Source: Excoecaria cochinchinensis
Lineage: Eukaryota; Streptophyta; Magnoliopsida; Malpighiales; Euphorbiaceae
Length of the DNA: 64,000 nt
NCBI GenBank assembly: GCA_947683425.1
Contig: CANTUQ010000003.1
Span: 62,001 to 126,000 of the forward strand
Direction: 5' to 3'
Of the stretch, positions 1-9,708 are shown piece by piece (positions within the stretch are counted from its first letter, which is position 1; every line of letters begins with the position of its first letter). The position numbers and the translations under genes are program-made. The notes below the pieces were generated by a model. The model worked only from the letters and a program-made list of their open reading frames with translations. It did not search any database and was not told where the DNA came from.

Positions 1-1860
1 ATAATTGTTTGATGTTTGCCGTTTTTTAAATGATTGCAATAAATTTTAAATTGCAATGAGTTTTTGCACAGCATGGGAGAAATTTTTTTTTTGAGAAATA
101 TTTTTGTGTTCTTCATTTCTTTGCACTGAGGACAATAAAACATTTTGAGTTTGGGGTGGAGTACCATTTCAATTTTTCAAACCAAAAACCAGCTTCATTT
201 TGTTGTGTCTTTTTTTTTTAGTTTGTGGCATCTTTTTATATCTTTAGAGTATTTTTTTTTAAATTTTTAGTAATTTTAATTATTTTCATTTTGTTTGTGG
301 TGTATCTGTGCCAAGTTTTAACCTGAATATTGTTATGGGTCTTCTTATTGATTTAACCTCGATTTAAATTTTTATTTCGTCCTAATAATTCTCAATTATG
401 AATAATTTTGATCTCAGTTTTAGAAAATTGTGTTTCATTCAATTTTAAGTTGAGTGAGAAGTAATCCTGTTTGTATCTTTGTTTGCTAGACTACATCTAG
501 ACCATGATTATATTTTGCAATTTTTAAATTTTGAGCACTTTGGGCTTGTTTTTTTTTTTAAATTGAGAAAAATCTAGTTGTAATTAGGGGATTGAATGAA
601 AACTCAATAAGAGAACTAGAACCTTTCTGACTACCCATCAAAGACACCCACGGATGAGCTAGAACTTAGAAAATGATTTAGGCAACCCTTCTTTATATAA
701 CTCTTTTAAATGACTTCTCTTACCTCAATTTCATAGTCCCGTTGAGCCTATTATTTTAGTATGCTAAATGCATGCTTATTTTATTGTTACACATGTTAAA
801 ACCACCTTTAGCCTAAAATAATTTTTTCCTCCCCTTTGAAGAGTAGCCAATCTAGTAAGGTTGAGTTTGTATTTTAGAAAAAAATGGAGTTTAGTTTTTG
901 TCAATTCTTGGTGTAAATTTCTGTTTGAGAATTAATTGGTATGTGTAATGGAGAGTTGAGCCCATTTAAAGAAATGAGTTTGGGGTTGACAAAGGGGAAT
1001 GTGATTTAAGTTGTTTATTAGTCTTTTGAAAATTAGAGCTCAATTTTAGTTCTAGTTGAGATTTTTGGATTAATTAAGTACTTCATTAATTGTTAATGGC
1101 TAGTTGGTTTTTATGCTTCTTTAAAATAAATAAATAAATAAATTGAAAAAGAAGAATAAGCATTGCAAGTTTTCCCTAGCTAACTGAGCAAAATGTGGGT
1201 TTGCGGTACAAAAATTTAATAAAATGTGGACTAGTGCCTTGTGATGATCATTGTTGAATATTATGTGCCATTTATTGTTTTGAGCTAGTTTGATAAGCTA
1301 AAGTGTTATTAAGGTCAATTTTGTTTAGATGGTAAGTAATTGGGTTAGGGAATATTCACTAGTCTAGTTGGGTGATTGTGGTTTTGTTTAGGTAGTGGCC
1401 ATTGTTCTCTAGAGACTTAATCTTTCTTTGTTAGCCAATTTACCTAAGCTAAATGTTACAACCGAAATGTAAGACCTTTTAATTCTTTGTTTTGTCTTGT
1501 CCAATTTAGCGGAGATGGCCTTCTAGTAAGGTTTGGTACGTAGGAAGAGGATTATGGTGTTCTTGAATTTTAAGTGGAAAGCCATGAGTGTATTTATACA
1601 TTCGAGTTGATTTTTGTTCCCAACTTTGTATCTAGGTGTTTTGTTTTTAAATGATAAAATCAAAAGAAAATTATTTTGGCCTTTTGCACAGACACAGAGA
1701 AATTGTTTGGTATGTTCTTGTGTTTATTTGTTGTCTAGTGAGCATCGGTATTTGCAAGTATATTTTCTTATTCCTTAATTGAGAATAACTCCTTATTTTC
1801 TTTTCTTGAGATTGAAATGGTTGAGAATGTGGTTCATTCAGTTTACTCAAGGACGAGTAA
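1..1860 (+). mobile_element. 3' noncoding part of an Athila-like LTR element
   Basis: AT-rich sequence with no reading frame of note. It contains a GAGGACAAT...TTTGAGTTTGGGG motif near 128-157, and a second GGACGAGTAAAGGTTTGAG motif just before the LTR at 1881. Purine-rich motifs of this kind are typical of the region after pol in Athila-like Ty3/gypsy elements. I infer the post-pol or decayed env region of a plus-strand element whose coding part lies left of the window. No coding domain is present to confirm the lineage. Confidence 0.45.
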
Positions 1861-1880
1861 AGGTTTGAGTTTGGGGTAGT
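1861..1880 (+). other. Polypurine tract of the left-edge element
   Basis: The purine-rich AGGTTTGAGTTTGGGGTAGT lies directly before TGATAAG, a plausible LTR start. Its position at the internal/LTR junction fits the plus-strand priming site of reverse transcription. Confidence 0.5.
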
Positions 1881-3432
1881 TGATAAGTTGCAATTATATT
1901 AATATTTTAGGTTAATTTTTGGCATAATTAATTATTTTATTTATTTATTTTTAGTCTTAAATAGTTAGTTTATTTTATTTTATTAGTTTATAATGTTTTT
2001 ACGATTTTTAATAAGTTTTGGGATGTTTTTCAGGTGTTTTATTTTAATCCGGAGCTAAATTGGAGGTTCAGGGTTGATTTTAGTTGAAATTGGGTGAAGG
2101 AGAGCAAAATTACCGAAAAGCACTTTTGCGTAGCACAACTATGTTATCAACGTCCAGCGTCAGCGAGAGCAACGAAGAACACAACTGTGTTTCCGCAAGA
2201 AACATAGCTGCATTACACAGCTAGAGGTGCGCACACAACGAGCACATCAGTGCCCAAAACACAACTGTGTTTTGGCGAGAAACACAGCTGTGTTTTGGCG
2301 AGAAACACAGCTGTGTTATCACCATTTTCCATCAGATTATGCGCACACGACGCAACCGTAAGAACGCATCTTATTCAAAAACCCAGCTGTGCTTTCCAAA
2401 GCACAGCTGTACTTTTCTTCAGACTTTAAAAGCAAATGCCGCTTCATCTTCAAAGAGAGGAGGATAGCTAGTTTTAGTTTTTTAGGCAGTCTTTTAATTT
2501 AATTTTTAGGGTGTTTTTATTTCTTAAATACTGCTTTTAGTTTCAATGAAATTTTAAATTCCAGTTATTTTCTTAATTAATTTAGATAGATTAAGTTTAG
2601 ATCTCTATTTTGAGACTCAAGAAAATTCCAAGGTTGAAGAAGAAGGGGTTTCAAGATCTATTTTCTCTCTCATCAAGGGTGTATTCTAAACTTTAATTTT
2701 CCTTGATGTTAGAGTAGTTTTTCATGCTTAAGAGGTCTTGAATTGTATTTGTATTTTGGATATTTGGGTTTAATGAATATTTTCAGGTTTCTTCTATTTC
2801 TCTTAATCTTATTATATGCATTTATGATGATGATTGGAGCTAAATCTGCAAATTGTTGTTTGTGCAAGTGCTATGTTCCTTTAATATAGGCATTCATATT
2901 TCTAGCTAAATTCGGGACGGTAGGTTGTGTTGTGGGTGTTAATGTCATTAGGTTTAGAATAGTGAGGAATAGATAGGCTTGAGATTGCTTGATCCAGAAT
3001 GGCAGGTTGTTTTGGAACTAGGACTTGGTAACCAATGGTTAAGCTAATTAATAGACTTAATCCGGAATGGTAGGCATATTACTTAGAATAGCTGAATCCG
3101 GAATGGTAGGCTTGGGCTTAGCTGGGTTGTCCAAAATTTCATGTTAATATACATTTACCTATATCCAATTACATTTATGAGGATAGAATTTCCTAAGCAT
3201 CCAATTCTTCCTTGTTTAATTTCTTGATGAACAATTTTATAGTTAATTGTTATTTTATAATTTTATTTTCTTGCTTAGCTTAGACTTTCCCATCAAAAAA
3301 ATTTAGGGATATCCCAGATTAACTCAACTATAGATATTCAAAGTGACAATCCTTTTTCCCTTGGTTTCGATATTCGCGGGTTTTTAATTATACTTGCTAT
3401 ATTACTTGTCGATTCAGTACACTTGCTGAGCA
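1881..3432 (+). repeat. 3' LTR of the left-edge (Athila-like) element
   Basis: It starts with TGATAAG after the polypurine tract. It ends near 3421-3435, where sequence homologous to the Tat 3' noncoding region begins (compare 3436-3538 with the reverse complement of about 20650-20785). The exact end and target duplication are not clear. It carries a palindrome cluster around 2136-2415. It appears to be inserted in Tat-4, since Tat-4 sequence begins right after it. Confidence 0.5.
2136..2415. repeat. Cluster of AACACAGCTGTGTT-like palindromes in the LTR
   Basis: Perfect 14-bp palindromes AACACAGCTGTGTT lie at 2281-2294 and 2304-2317. A near copy with an internal change is at 2258-2271, and looser copies such as GCACAGCTGT follow to 2415. 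They are linked by a repeated TTGGCGAGAA. No coding meaning is seen. Confidence 0.75.
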
Positions 3433-3538
3433 CCAACCAGACACCATTATCTCAGTGGCCTAGGTGCTGAGGCGCGATAACCTTCGCTGAAACAATTCAG
3501 GGCCCGGTTTGCTCGATCATGCCCACAAGGATCTGGAA
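3433..3538 (-). mobile_element. Tat-4 fragment, 3' noncoding region (left piece)
   Basis: This matches the reverse complement of the 3' noncoding region of Tat-1 (about 20655-20770), including the CAGTGGCC, GAGGYGCGATAAC and GATYATGCCC blocks. It continues at 7695 once the Tekay-A insertion and one GTGCC duplicate are removed. It is the leftmost visible piece of an old minus-strand Tat element. Confidence 0.75.
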
Positions 3539-3543
3539 GTGCC
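3539..3543. repeat. Target-site duplication GTGCC (left, Tekay-A)
   Basis: GTGCC precedes the TGTAACACCCC terminus at 3544. The same five bases follow the other terminus at 7695-7699. Confidence 0.85.
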
Positions 3544-3778
3544 TGTAACACCCCATACCCATATGTAGGCGAACCCATCTGCACTGGAGTGAGAAGCTGT
3601 ATGAGCAGGGTGTATCACCAAACAGATCCAGGAAAACATACATTCATCCACAATAAACATGAATACATATAGTAGAAATTAAAACTTTTGAGAAACATCA
3701 TCATGATGATGCATTAATATAATAACATTCATTACAATAATGTTTTGATCAGATGCCAAAACAGAATAATCACATCCG
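3544..3778 (-). repeat. Remnant of Tekay-A 3' LTR (terminal part only)
   Basis: These 235 bp are closely similar to 5104-5338 of the full LTR: GTAGGC, GGAGTGAGAAGC, GGGTGTATCACCAAA and the CATCATGAT tract. The similarity stops where gag begins. This is the 3'-terminal end of the LTR left after an internal deletion. Confidence 0.85.
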
Positions 3779-4993
3779 GAGCATCCTGCTCCTCCCGAGC
3801 TCTCACTGCATAGGCTCTAGCTAGCACAGCCACAGGACACTCAACTAACTCTGATGCAGCTCCCTCTCTAGGTCGACCGCCTCGACCTCTTCCACGGCCT
3901 CTACTACAACTAGCTTGAGTAGCATTCGAACAAACTCTACTAGCCTCTTGCTGATCACCCGAAGCCTCATTCGATCTGGGACAATTGGCTAAAAAGTGCT
4001 CGGTGCTCCCACAGCAGAAACACCCACCTGTGAGCCACCTACACTCACCTCTGTGCCATTGCCACAATGAGAACATTCTGGCAACATCTCAGTCCTTCCA
4101 CCCGAATTACCTCTACCGAACCAGACACTATAGCTGAACCCTATCTTCGGCCTCTCGTAGCCGGGCCTGAAGATGACTCGTCCTGCACGTTCCTTGACCT
4201 CTTACCCGAGGATGAAGAAGATGAGCCTCCACGAGAGGGGTTTCTCCTCTGAGCCCTCTCTCAAAACTGATTCGGACCTCTCAGCCCGTACTGCAGCTTG
4301 AACAATCTGGTAGTACCCAACTCCTGGAGTACTCATCAGAGAAATCAGCATTGCCGTGAGCGACTCATTCAATCCGGTCTCAAAATGCCTATACCTGAAC
4401 TCCTCTGTCAAAATACCTTCCGGTGCATACTTCGCCAAACGGTTGAACTCTTTCTAAAATTCAGATACTGTCATGGCTCGCTGCTTCAAACTCAAGAACT
4501 GTGCCCACTTTGCATCCCTGTAGGTCTGAGTCACATACTTATTTTTGAATTCCCTCTCAAAGAAATCCCATGATACCGAGTAAGGCAATTGGGGATGCCT
4601 ATAGACCAACTCCCACCAGTCAAAAGTAGACCTATGAAGCAATGCCAATGTACAATCCATTCGCTGATTAGGAGGACACCAGACCTCCCTCAGAGTATGC
4701 TTCACCTTATCTAACCACTTCTCATCACATTCTGACTCGTCCAAATCGGTCCCATAATAATCTTCTGCACCCGCTCTTCTCATACTCTCAATCGGGGCCT
4801 TAGGGGCTGTCACTCTCTCCAAGACCCGAGCCATGTCCTGAGAAATCTTAAGCATCGCCTCGAAGGGCATGGCTGCAGCCTCGGGCTGAACCCTAAGATC
4901 TTGAGCTGACACAGAAATTGAAGGATCAATAGCTTGCGGATTCACGCTTTCGACTAATCCCTGCAGAGACCCTCGAACTGAATTAGAATCCAT
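3779..4993 (-). pseudogene. Decayed gag of Tekay-A
   Basis: Gag is the capsid/nucleocapsid polyprotein that packages element RNA. The minus-strand frame starts at 4993 with MDSNSV. It carries a capsid-like stretch (RSTFDWWELV, FEREFKNKY) and stops at 4454 right after MTVSEF. The same frame resumes as KEFNRLAKYAPE (to about 4202), so the stop is an in-frame nonsense change. A frameshift follows, then a zinc knuckle of form CX2CX4HX4C (CFCCGSTEHFLANC) near 3990-4030, and the frame runs into LTR sequence. The order capsid then knuckle is normal for chromoviruses. Stops, the frameshift and the 3' deletion make it non-functional. Confidence 0.85.
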
Positions 4994-5081
4994 CTAAAAC
5001 AAGGAAAGACAACCACATCAGCCAACATAGTAGTAGACATATATACGCATCTATACACAACATCACCCAGAAATGCCTAAA

Positions 5082-5098
5082 CCTTGGCTTTGATACCA
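5082..5098 (-). other. Primer binding site of Tekay-A (initiator tRNA-Met type)
   Basis: On the minus strand TGGTATCAAAGCCAAGG follows the 5' LTR end after a few bases. It differs by one base from the TGGTATCAGAGCC start usual for elements primed by initiator methionine tRNA. This fixes the element orientation as minus. Confidence 0.85.
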
Positions 5099-5516
5099 AA
5101 GCCTATAACACCCCCTACCCATGCGTAGGCAAACCCATCCGCACCGGAGTGAGAAGCCGTATGAGTAGGGTGTATCACCAAATAGATAGAGGCAAAATAT
5201 ACATTCATCCACAATAAACATGAATAAATATAGCTAAAATTAAAAGTTTTGAGAAATATCATCATGATCATGCATTAATATAACAACATTCATTACAATA
5301 ATTTTTTGATCAGATGCCAAAACAGAATAATTACATATCCAAAATATACAAGCGGAAGCTTACAAAATTACTGATACAATGAGAATTCTATTCCAAAATA
5401 ATTATTAACAGACTACAAAAATAAGCCCTAAGACTAATCCCTCTGCGTTGGCTTGACCGGCGGCAACTCTCCCAAAGCAAAAACACCTTCCGTACCTGCA
5501 CGGGTAAAGCACCGTG

Positions 5517-5534
5517 CTAAGCGATAACGCTTAG
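5517..5534 (-). promoter_or_regulatory. Conserved LTR hairpin CTAAGCG-ATAA-CGCTTAG
   Basis: A perfect 7-bp stem with an ATAA loop, about 410 bp from the LTR 3' end. The equivalent element is present in all six complete Tekay LTRs (9426-9443, 31983-32000, 42554-42570, 51044-51061, 60457-60474). Its role is unknown. Confidence 0.6.
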
Positions 5535-6025
5535 TGGGCAAACACACAACAAAGAATGGACGGCCATTCACAAGGGTTGCCAAGGCAAACCACATACATT
5601 ATGACATATGCAGATAATCGCATCACATACATATAATCATGCTTGAGTCACACTAATAAGTAAATATACATTCGGAAGCTCATAATCACGTTCATATACA
5701 TATAATTTGATGGCTCATACTTGTCATCATACTCATTCGAATATCTCATTCATATAATCATATCGAAATGAGCAAAGCAAAACATAAAACCTACTAACTC
5801 ACAGTAGTGGATAACGAGTATACAGTGACGGTACCTTACAGGTACAAATCGAACAGTGACGGTACCTTACGGGTACGAATCAAAAACTATTTTGTCTATC
5901 ACATTCAAAACATTTTACGGAGGGGACCTTAAACAAGATCCAAAACTTTTCAGGGATCGCGAGGATCCAAACGGGGACCTGATCGGGGTCCAAATAGAAC
6001 GGAGGGCTGTAGCTAAGAGACTCTA

Positions 6026-6039
6026 TTAGGCATGCCTAA
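6026..6039 (-). promoter_or_regulatory. Conserved LTR palindrome TTAGGCATGCCTAA
   Basis: A perfect 14-bp palindrome directly before TATCCACTA and then a TTGAC/CAGG block. All six Tekay LTRs have a perfect palindrome here, but its sequence differs between families. Confidence 0.6.
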
Positions 6040-6248
6040 CTATCCACTAGACTGACTCTTGCAGGTCATGCATAATACAAATCATGTTTCACATCATGGT
6101 ATATAATTTATCATGGGAAATCATAACATTGCGCATAAGTAAGCATATATAATCCCATACAGTAATAAAAACCCGAAGGGAAAAGATGCGAAGTTCATTC
6201 TGGAAGAGAAAGGCAAAATCGGAAAATCAAGGCAGAATTGGGGTCACC

Positions 6249-6668
6249 GTCGCGATTGCAACATTTGTCGCACTCGCGACAGAGGCAAACTTGCCCTAGG
6301 TCGCGATCGCGGCAATCTTTGCTATCTCGCGGAGAAATGCACACATCTCACTATCGCGCTCGCGATAGTGAGCTGCCAGCGCAATCCGTTATATCGCGCT
6401 CATAAGCGCGCTCGCAACAGAGGATCGCCCAAAACAGATCGGCATCCGAGCGCTCTATCGCGCACACGACAGGGGCTCTGTTGCTCGGCTCAGCAGCTAG
6501 GCACGCCACTTAGCAGGTGCACGCTCGCTCGGCAATCGAACGCTCTGTCACGTTCGTGACATGGATTGTGCTCGTGACGGAGGCTCTGCTGCTCCGCTCG
6601 GCTGAGTGCTCGAACGTGTGCGAGAGCTGCTTTCACCGGGCTCTGTCATGAGCTCGCGACAGAGTCAT
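6249..6668. repeat. TCGCGA-type inverted repeat array in Tekay-A LTR
   Basis: Repeated short inverted repeats built on TCGCGA. The clearest has arms TCACTATCGCG and CGCGATAGTGA separated by two bases (6348-6371). It is much richer in CG dinucleotides than the AT-rich LTR around it. Confidence 0.7.
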
Positions 6669-7087
6669 GATTTCTAGCTCTTTCACGGGAAAATCTATAG
6701 AAAACTCACTTCCACAACACCTAACCTTCAATCTTAACTACAACTCAATCCAAACATCAACTTACCTCAATTCCAGCAACCCAAACATCATTAACAACAT
6801 AAAATGAAACATTTATGCCATGAATTCCAATTAAATCATGCCAATAACAACATCAATTTACACAATTAAAATCTCGTCACTATTCACTCATTAACTCAAT
6901 CAAATGCACAATTGGGTTCAATAATTCACATACAAGGCTTCATGCATCAACTAAATCAAAACCCATAACATCTAAACCATTATAAAAATCAAGAAACATC
7001 AGATTTGTAGAAATTCAACCAAACATGCAAAACCCACAAAATGCATTAAACACAAAAACTCCCAAACCTGAAACTCCTAAGCTCCAA

Positions 7088-7144
7088 TCACTTGGTGCCA
7101 CTTCCTCCCGCCTTCTCCTTGCATTTAGGATCGCGAGGAGGCTC
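7088..7144 (-). other. Short lysine-rich frame in Tekay-A LTR
   Basis: On the minus strand this frame reads PPRDPKCKEKAGGSGTK then stop. It lies between a splice-donor-like GGTAAG upstream and the array downstream. Counterparts with KGK(E/D/A)K occur at the same place in the five other Tekay LTRs. No start codon is seen, so if translated it would be an exon. Confidence 0.4.
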
Positions 7145-7694
7145 AACTAACAACCAAACCCACAAATCACACAAACAACAAAAATGGGAAAAGATGAAGG
7201 AGATGAAGAAAATGCAGTGGACTTACCAAATGAGGGTTGAGGAGTGATTAATTTCCACCACAAACACTTAATCCAAGTTTAGGGCACAAAATGGGAAGAA
7301 AAGAGGAAGAAGAGGGGCAGAGAGAAGAGAGAAACAGGAATAGCTAGAAAATTTCTACTTTCCCTTTTTTCTTACTTCTTCTAATCACTCCCTTCATCTA
7401 ACCCAAGCCACATGTCACATCCCTAATGGTGGAATTTAGCCACTCACACCCTACAAGCATACACCATAATGCACACAAGGCCTATCTCACTTATTCAAAC
7501 CCTACAAAGATGTGAGCAACACACACTAATGCAACTCCACACATGCACACCCTAATGTCATATATGCACTAACACAATAATAAAACCCTCAAAACATGCA
7601 TTTTGCCCAAAATACCCTCCTGACAAGACAAAACACACTCAATGCACATGGACAAACATGGCTCAAACTTCTAGGGGGCAAATGAGGTGTGACA

Positions 7695-7699
7695 GTGCC
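7695..7699. repeat. Target-site duplication GTGCC (right, Tekay-A)
   Basis: Second copy of the five bases found at 3539-3543. Confidence 0.85.
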
Positions 7700-8450
7700 A
7701 TCTTGGCCTAGGGACTCTAACTCATAATCTTCTCAGAGTGAATCACCTGGTGCGCACCTTTGCCCCCCCCCCCCCCCCCCCCGGTCGACGGGTATACTCC
7801 TAGGGCTTTGACCCATGTCATGAATTATGCATCATCTTGCCTGAAAGGAGATTGCCTGAGGTAATGATGCCATATCGCTTCAGGCGTTGAAAGTCATTAT
7901 TTTAAAGCTAGTGCATCCCTTATGGATTTTCACACTAGCTTTTCTTTGTGGGAAATGCGTCCCCTTTGGGATTTTCACATAATCCTGCGCCTAATTTTTT
8001 CCTGAAATAGACCCAACCCATTCTAACGGCTTTTACCCCTTCATTTTTTTATAGGACAGACCGCCTATTTCTAGGTTTTCACCCTGCCCCTCGGCCTAAC
8101 TTTTGCTTAGATAGCCAGTCACGGTTTTCATCTCTAACGGCCTTTTTTCTAAGACGGCTAAAGCTCCTTGTCGGTAGTAGCAACAATAGAAAATGATGTG
8201 TTATCTTTTCGCAAAGGAATTAGATGACACTAATTATAGGAAATGAATTAGATTGAGCATATAATTGCATATATGTATAAGTTTTCGCATGATTTCAATA
8301 CACATGATCATTATTTAACATTAGGCTCAAAAAACCAGACCATATTTAATCTCGAGATGGATCTTGAGAGCATTAAAACTCCTGTCATCAATCAGCCCTC
8401 TCGGGTTTTCATAATTTAACATTTTCTCTCAAAATTCTTCTTTTTAGCCT
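7700..8450 (-). mobile_element. Tat-4 3' noncoding region (right piece)
   Basis: Reverse complement of the conserved block after pol in Tat-1 (about 19930-20650). It includes the AAAACC/AAAATCC-GGACGCA repeats and the GGCCGTTAGAGATGAAAACCGTGAC segment. A run of about 19 C at 7764-7782 sits where Tat-1 has GGGGGC. No reading frame is conserved. Confidence 0.8.
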
Positions 8451-9045
8451 TTAGACATGGAACCTTTTCAATCTGTCCACGTTGACTGATTCCCTGAACT
8501 CATTTTCATCGTTGTCTGTTAAGATTGCAGCTCCTTTGGACACTATCTTCTTTAGAACAAATGGTCCTTCCCAAGTCAATCTAAACTTGCCTCGAAAGTC
8601 CGGAACCCTCGGCCACATCTGCTTGAAGACTAAGTCATCTTCTTTTAGGGGGTGTTTCTAGACTTTCTTCCTGAATGACCGATCCAGTCTTTTTTAGCAA
8701 ACCTGATTGCAGTAATATGCTCGCATCGTATCTTCATCAAACAAATTCAATTGCAGCAACCGCTGTCACACCCATTCCGCCTCTAGTAGCTTGGCTTTCA
8801 ACATCACCCTTAAGGACTGGAGTTTAATTTTTACTTATAAAATCGATTCCGTCCCATAAACCAAAGAAAAGGGGGTAGCTCCCGTTAAAGTTCTGACGGT
8901 AGTCCTGTAGCCCCACAGTGCAAATGGTAGATTTTCTGCCCAGTCCTTATAGGTCTGTACCATCTTAGCTAATATCTTCTTTACATTCTTATTGGCTGCC
9001 TTGACCGCCTCGTTGGCCCGTGGTCGATAGGGAGAGAACTTGTGG
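8451..9045 (-). pseudogene. Tat-4 pol 3' end: integrase core end and C-terminal domain
   Basis: The minus-strand translation matches the end of the Tat-1 polyprotein: SPYRPRANEAVKAANKNVKKILAKMVQTY and WGYRTT are readable upstream, and RFHV-stop at 8451 is equivalent to the Tat-1 C-terminus RFHG-stop. The integrase Glu region reads EAVKAA where Tat-1 has GAVEAA, so the catalytic Glu appears replaced by Lys. The reading frame is broken downstream. The remainder of pol continues at 29484 beyond solo LTR B. Confidence 0.85.
9041..9045. repeat. Target-site duplication TGTGG (left, solo LTR B)
   Basis: TGTGG precedes TGTAACAACCC at 9046 and recurs after GTGTGACA at 29479-29483. Removing one copy rejoins the Tat-4 integrase sequence. 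Confidence 0.85.
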
Positions 9046-9708
9046 TGTAACAACCCAATAGAGACGCCACGTAACCTCCCCGACCGGAGAGCCATGCAAC
9101 ATCCCGATCGGAATGCCACGCCCAGACAAACACATAACGTACATAAAATAGCAGAAATAAAACTTGAAAGCAAAAATGATCATTCATTCATAAACATAAT
9201 AATATCATTACAAACCGATTGGATATACAACAATAATTACATCTTCCCAAAAATATACAGAGCACAAGCTAAACAAAAGAATATTGCAAATAAGAGTTCA
9301 CAGCTACAACAGAATTATATTACAAAATGCTAAATTCTAACATCAAACTCTCTGTATTGGCTTGACTTGCGGCGACTCTCCCAACTGCTAATCACTTTTC
9401 GCACCTGCACGGATGGAACACTGTGCTAAGCGATAATGCTTAGTGGGGAAACAGACAATAAAATGAACGGCCATTCATAATGGTCGTCAAAGCATAACAC
9501 ATACAATATGATAGATGCTGAAATTCATACTTACACATATACATATATGTATATATCCAAAACATAACTTGAGTTCATTCGGATTCATAGGTGCATATTC
9601 ACATCCAATCGGAAATCACATTCGCATCAGCATAACAGAACATAACAAAATATAACACAACACCTACTGACTCACAATAGTGGATAATCAGCAAACGCAT
9701 AGGGGTAC
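9046..9708 (-). repeat. Solo Tekay LTR B, left part
   Basis: This is the 3'-terminal part (minus sense) of an isolated LTR that inserted in the Tat-4 integrase region. It holds the conserved hairpin CTAAGCG-ATAA-TGCTTAG (9426-9443). It is interrupted at GGTACC by Tat-1 and S1 and continues at 28025. Without the nested insertions the LTR would be about 2.1 kb. No internal element sequence remains, so it is a solo LTR formed by LTR-LTR recombination. Confidence 0.8.
9704..9708. repeat. Target-site duplication GGTAC (left, Tat-1)
   Basis: GGTAC directly precedes the TGTAGACACCGG terminus and recurs at 25015-25019. Confidence 0.9.

Larger units (their letters stand above)
3544..7694 (-). mobile_element. 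Tekay-A: internally deleted chromovirus-type element
   Basis: A minus-strand Ty3/gypsy element bounded by the 5-bp duplication GTGCC. Read on the minus strand it has a 5' LTR (7694 to 5104), a primer site resembling initiator tRNA-Met, a decayed gag (4993 to about 3779), then only the last 235 bp or so of a 3' LTR. All of pol and most of the 3' LTR are missing. The flanking duplication shows it inserted as a full element and was deleted afterwards. It lies in the 3' noncoding region of Tat-4. Confidence 0.85.
5104..7694 (-). repeat. 5' LTR of Tekay-A
   Basis: 2591 bp. On the minus strand it begins TGTCACACC and ends GGTGTTATA, the terminal base pair being mutated. From its 5' end it holds a splice-donor-like GGTAAG (7222-7227), a short frame with the PPRDPKCKEK motif (7088-7144), a second GGTAAG (6761-6766), an array of TCGCGA-rich inverted repeats (6249-6668), the palindrome TTAGGCATGCCTAA (6026-6039) next to TATCCACTA, nested GATC repeats (5930-5995) and the hairpin CTAAGCGATAACGCTTAG (5517-5534). 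The same order recurs in the five other complete Tekay LTRs of the window. Confidence 0.85.

Noticed and set aside
5517..5534. tRNA or tRNA-like gene at the conserved hairpin
   Set aside because: No second or third arm and no A/B box can be found around it in any of the six LTRs.
7764..7782. Poly-C run as a functional element
   Set aside because: Equivalent positions in Tat-1 and Tat-2 have only short G/C runs. Slippage or an assembly artefact is simpler. The same applies to 41127-41141.
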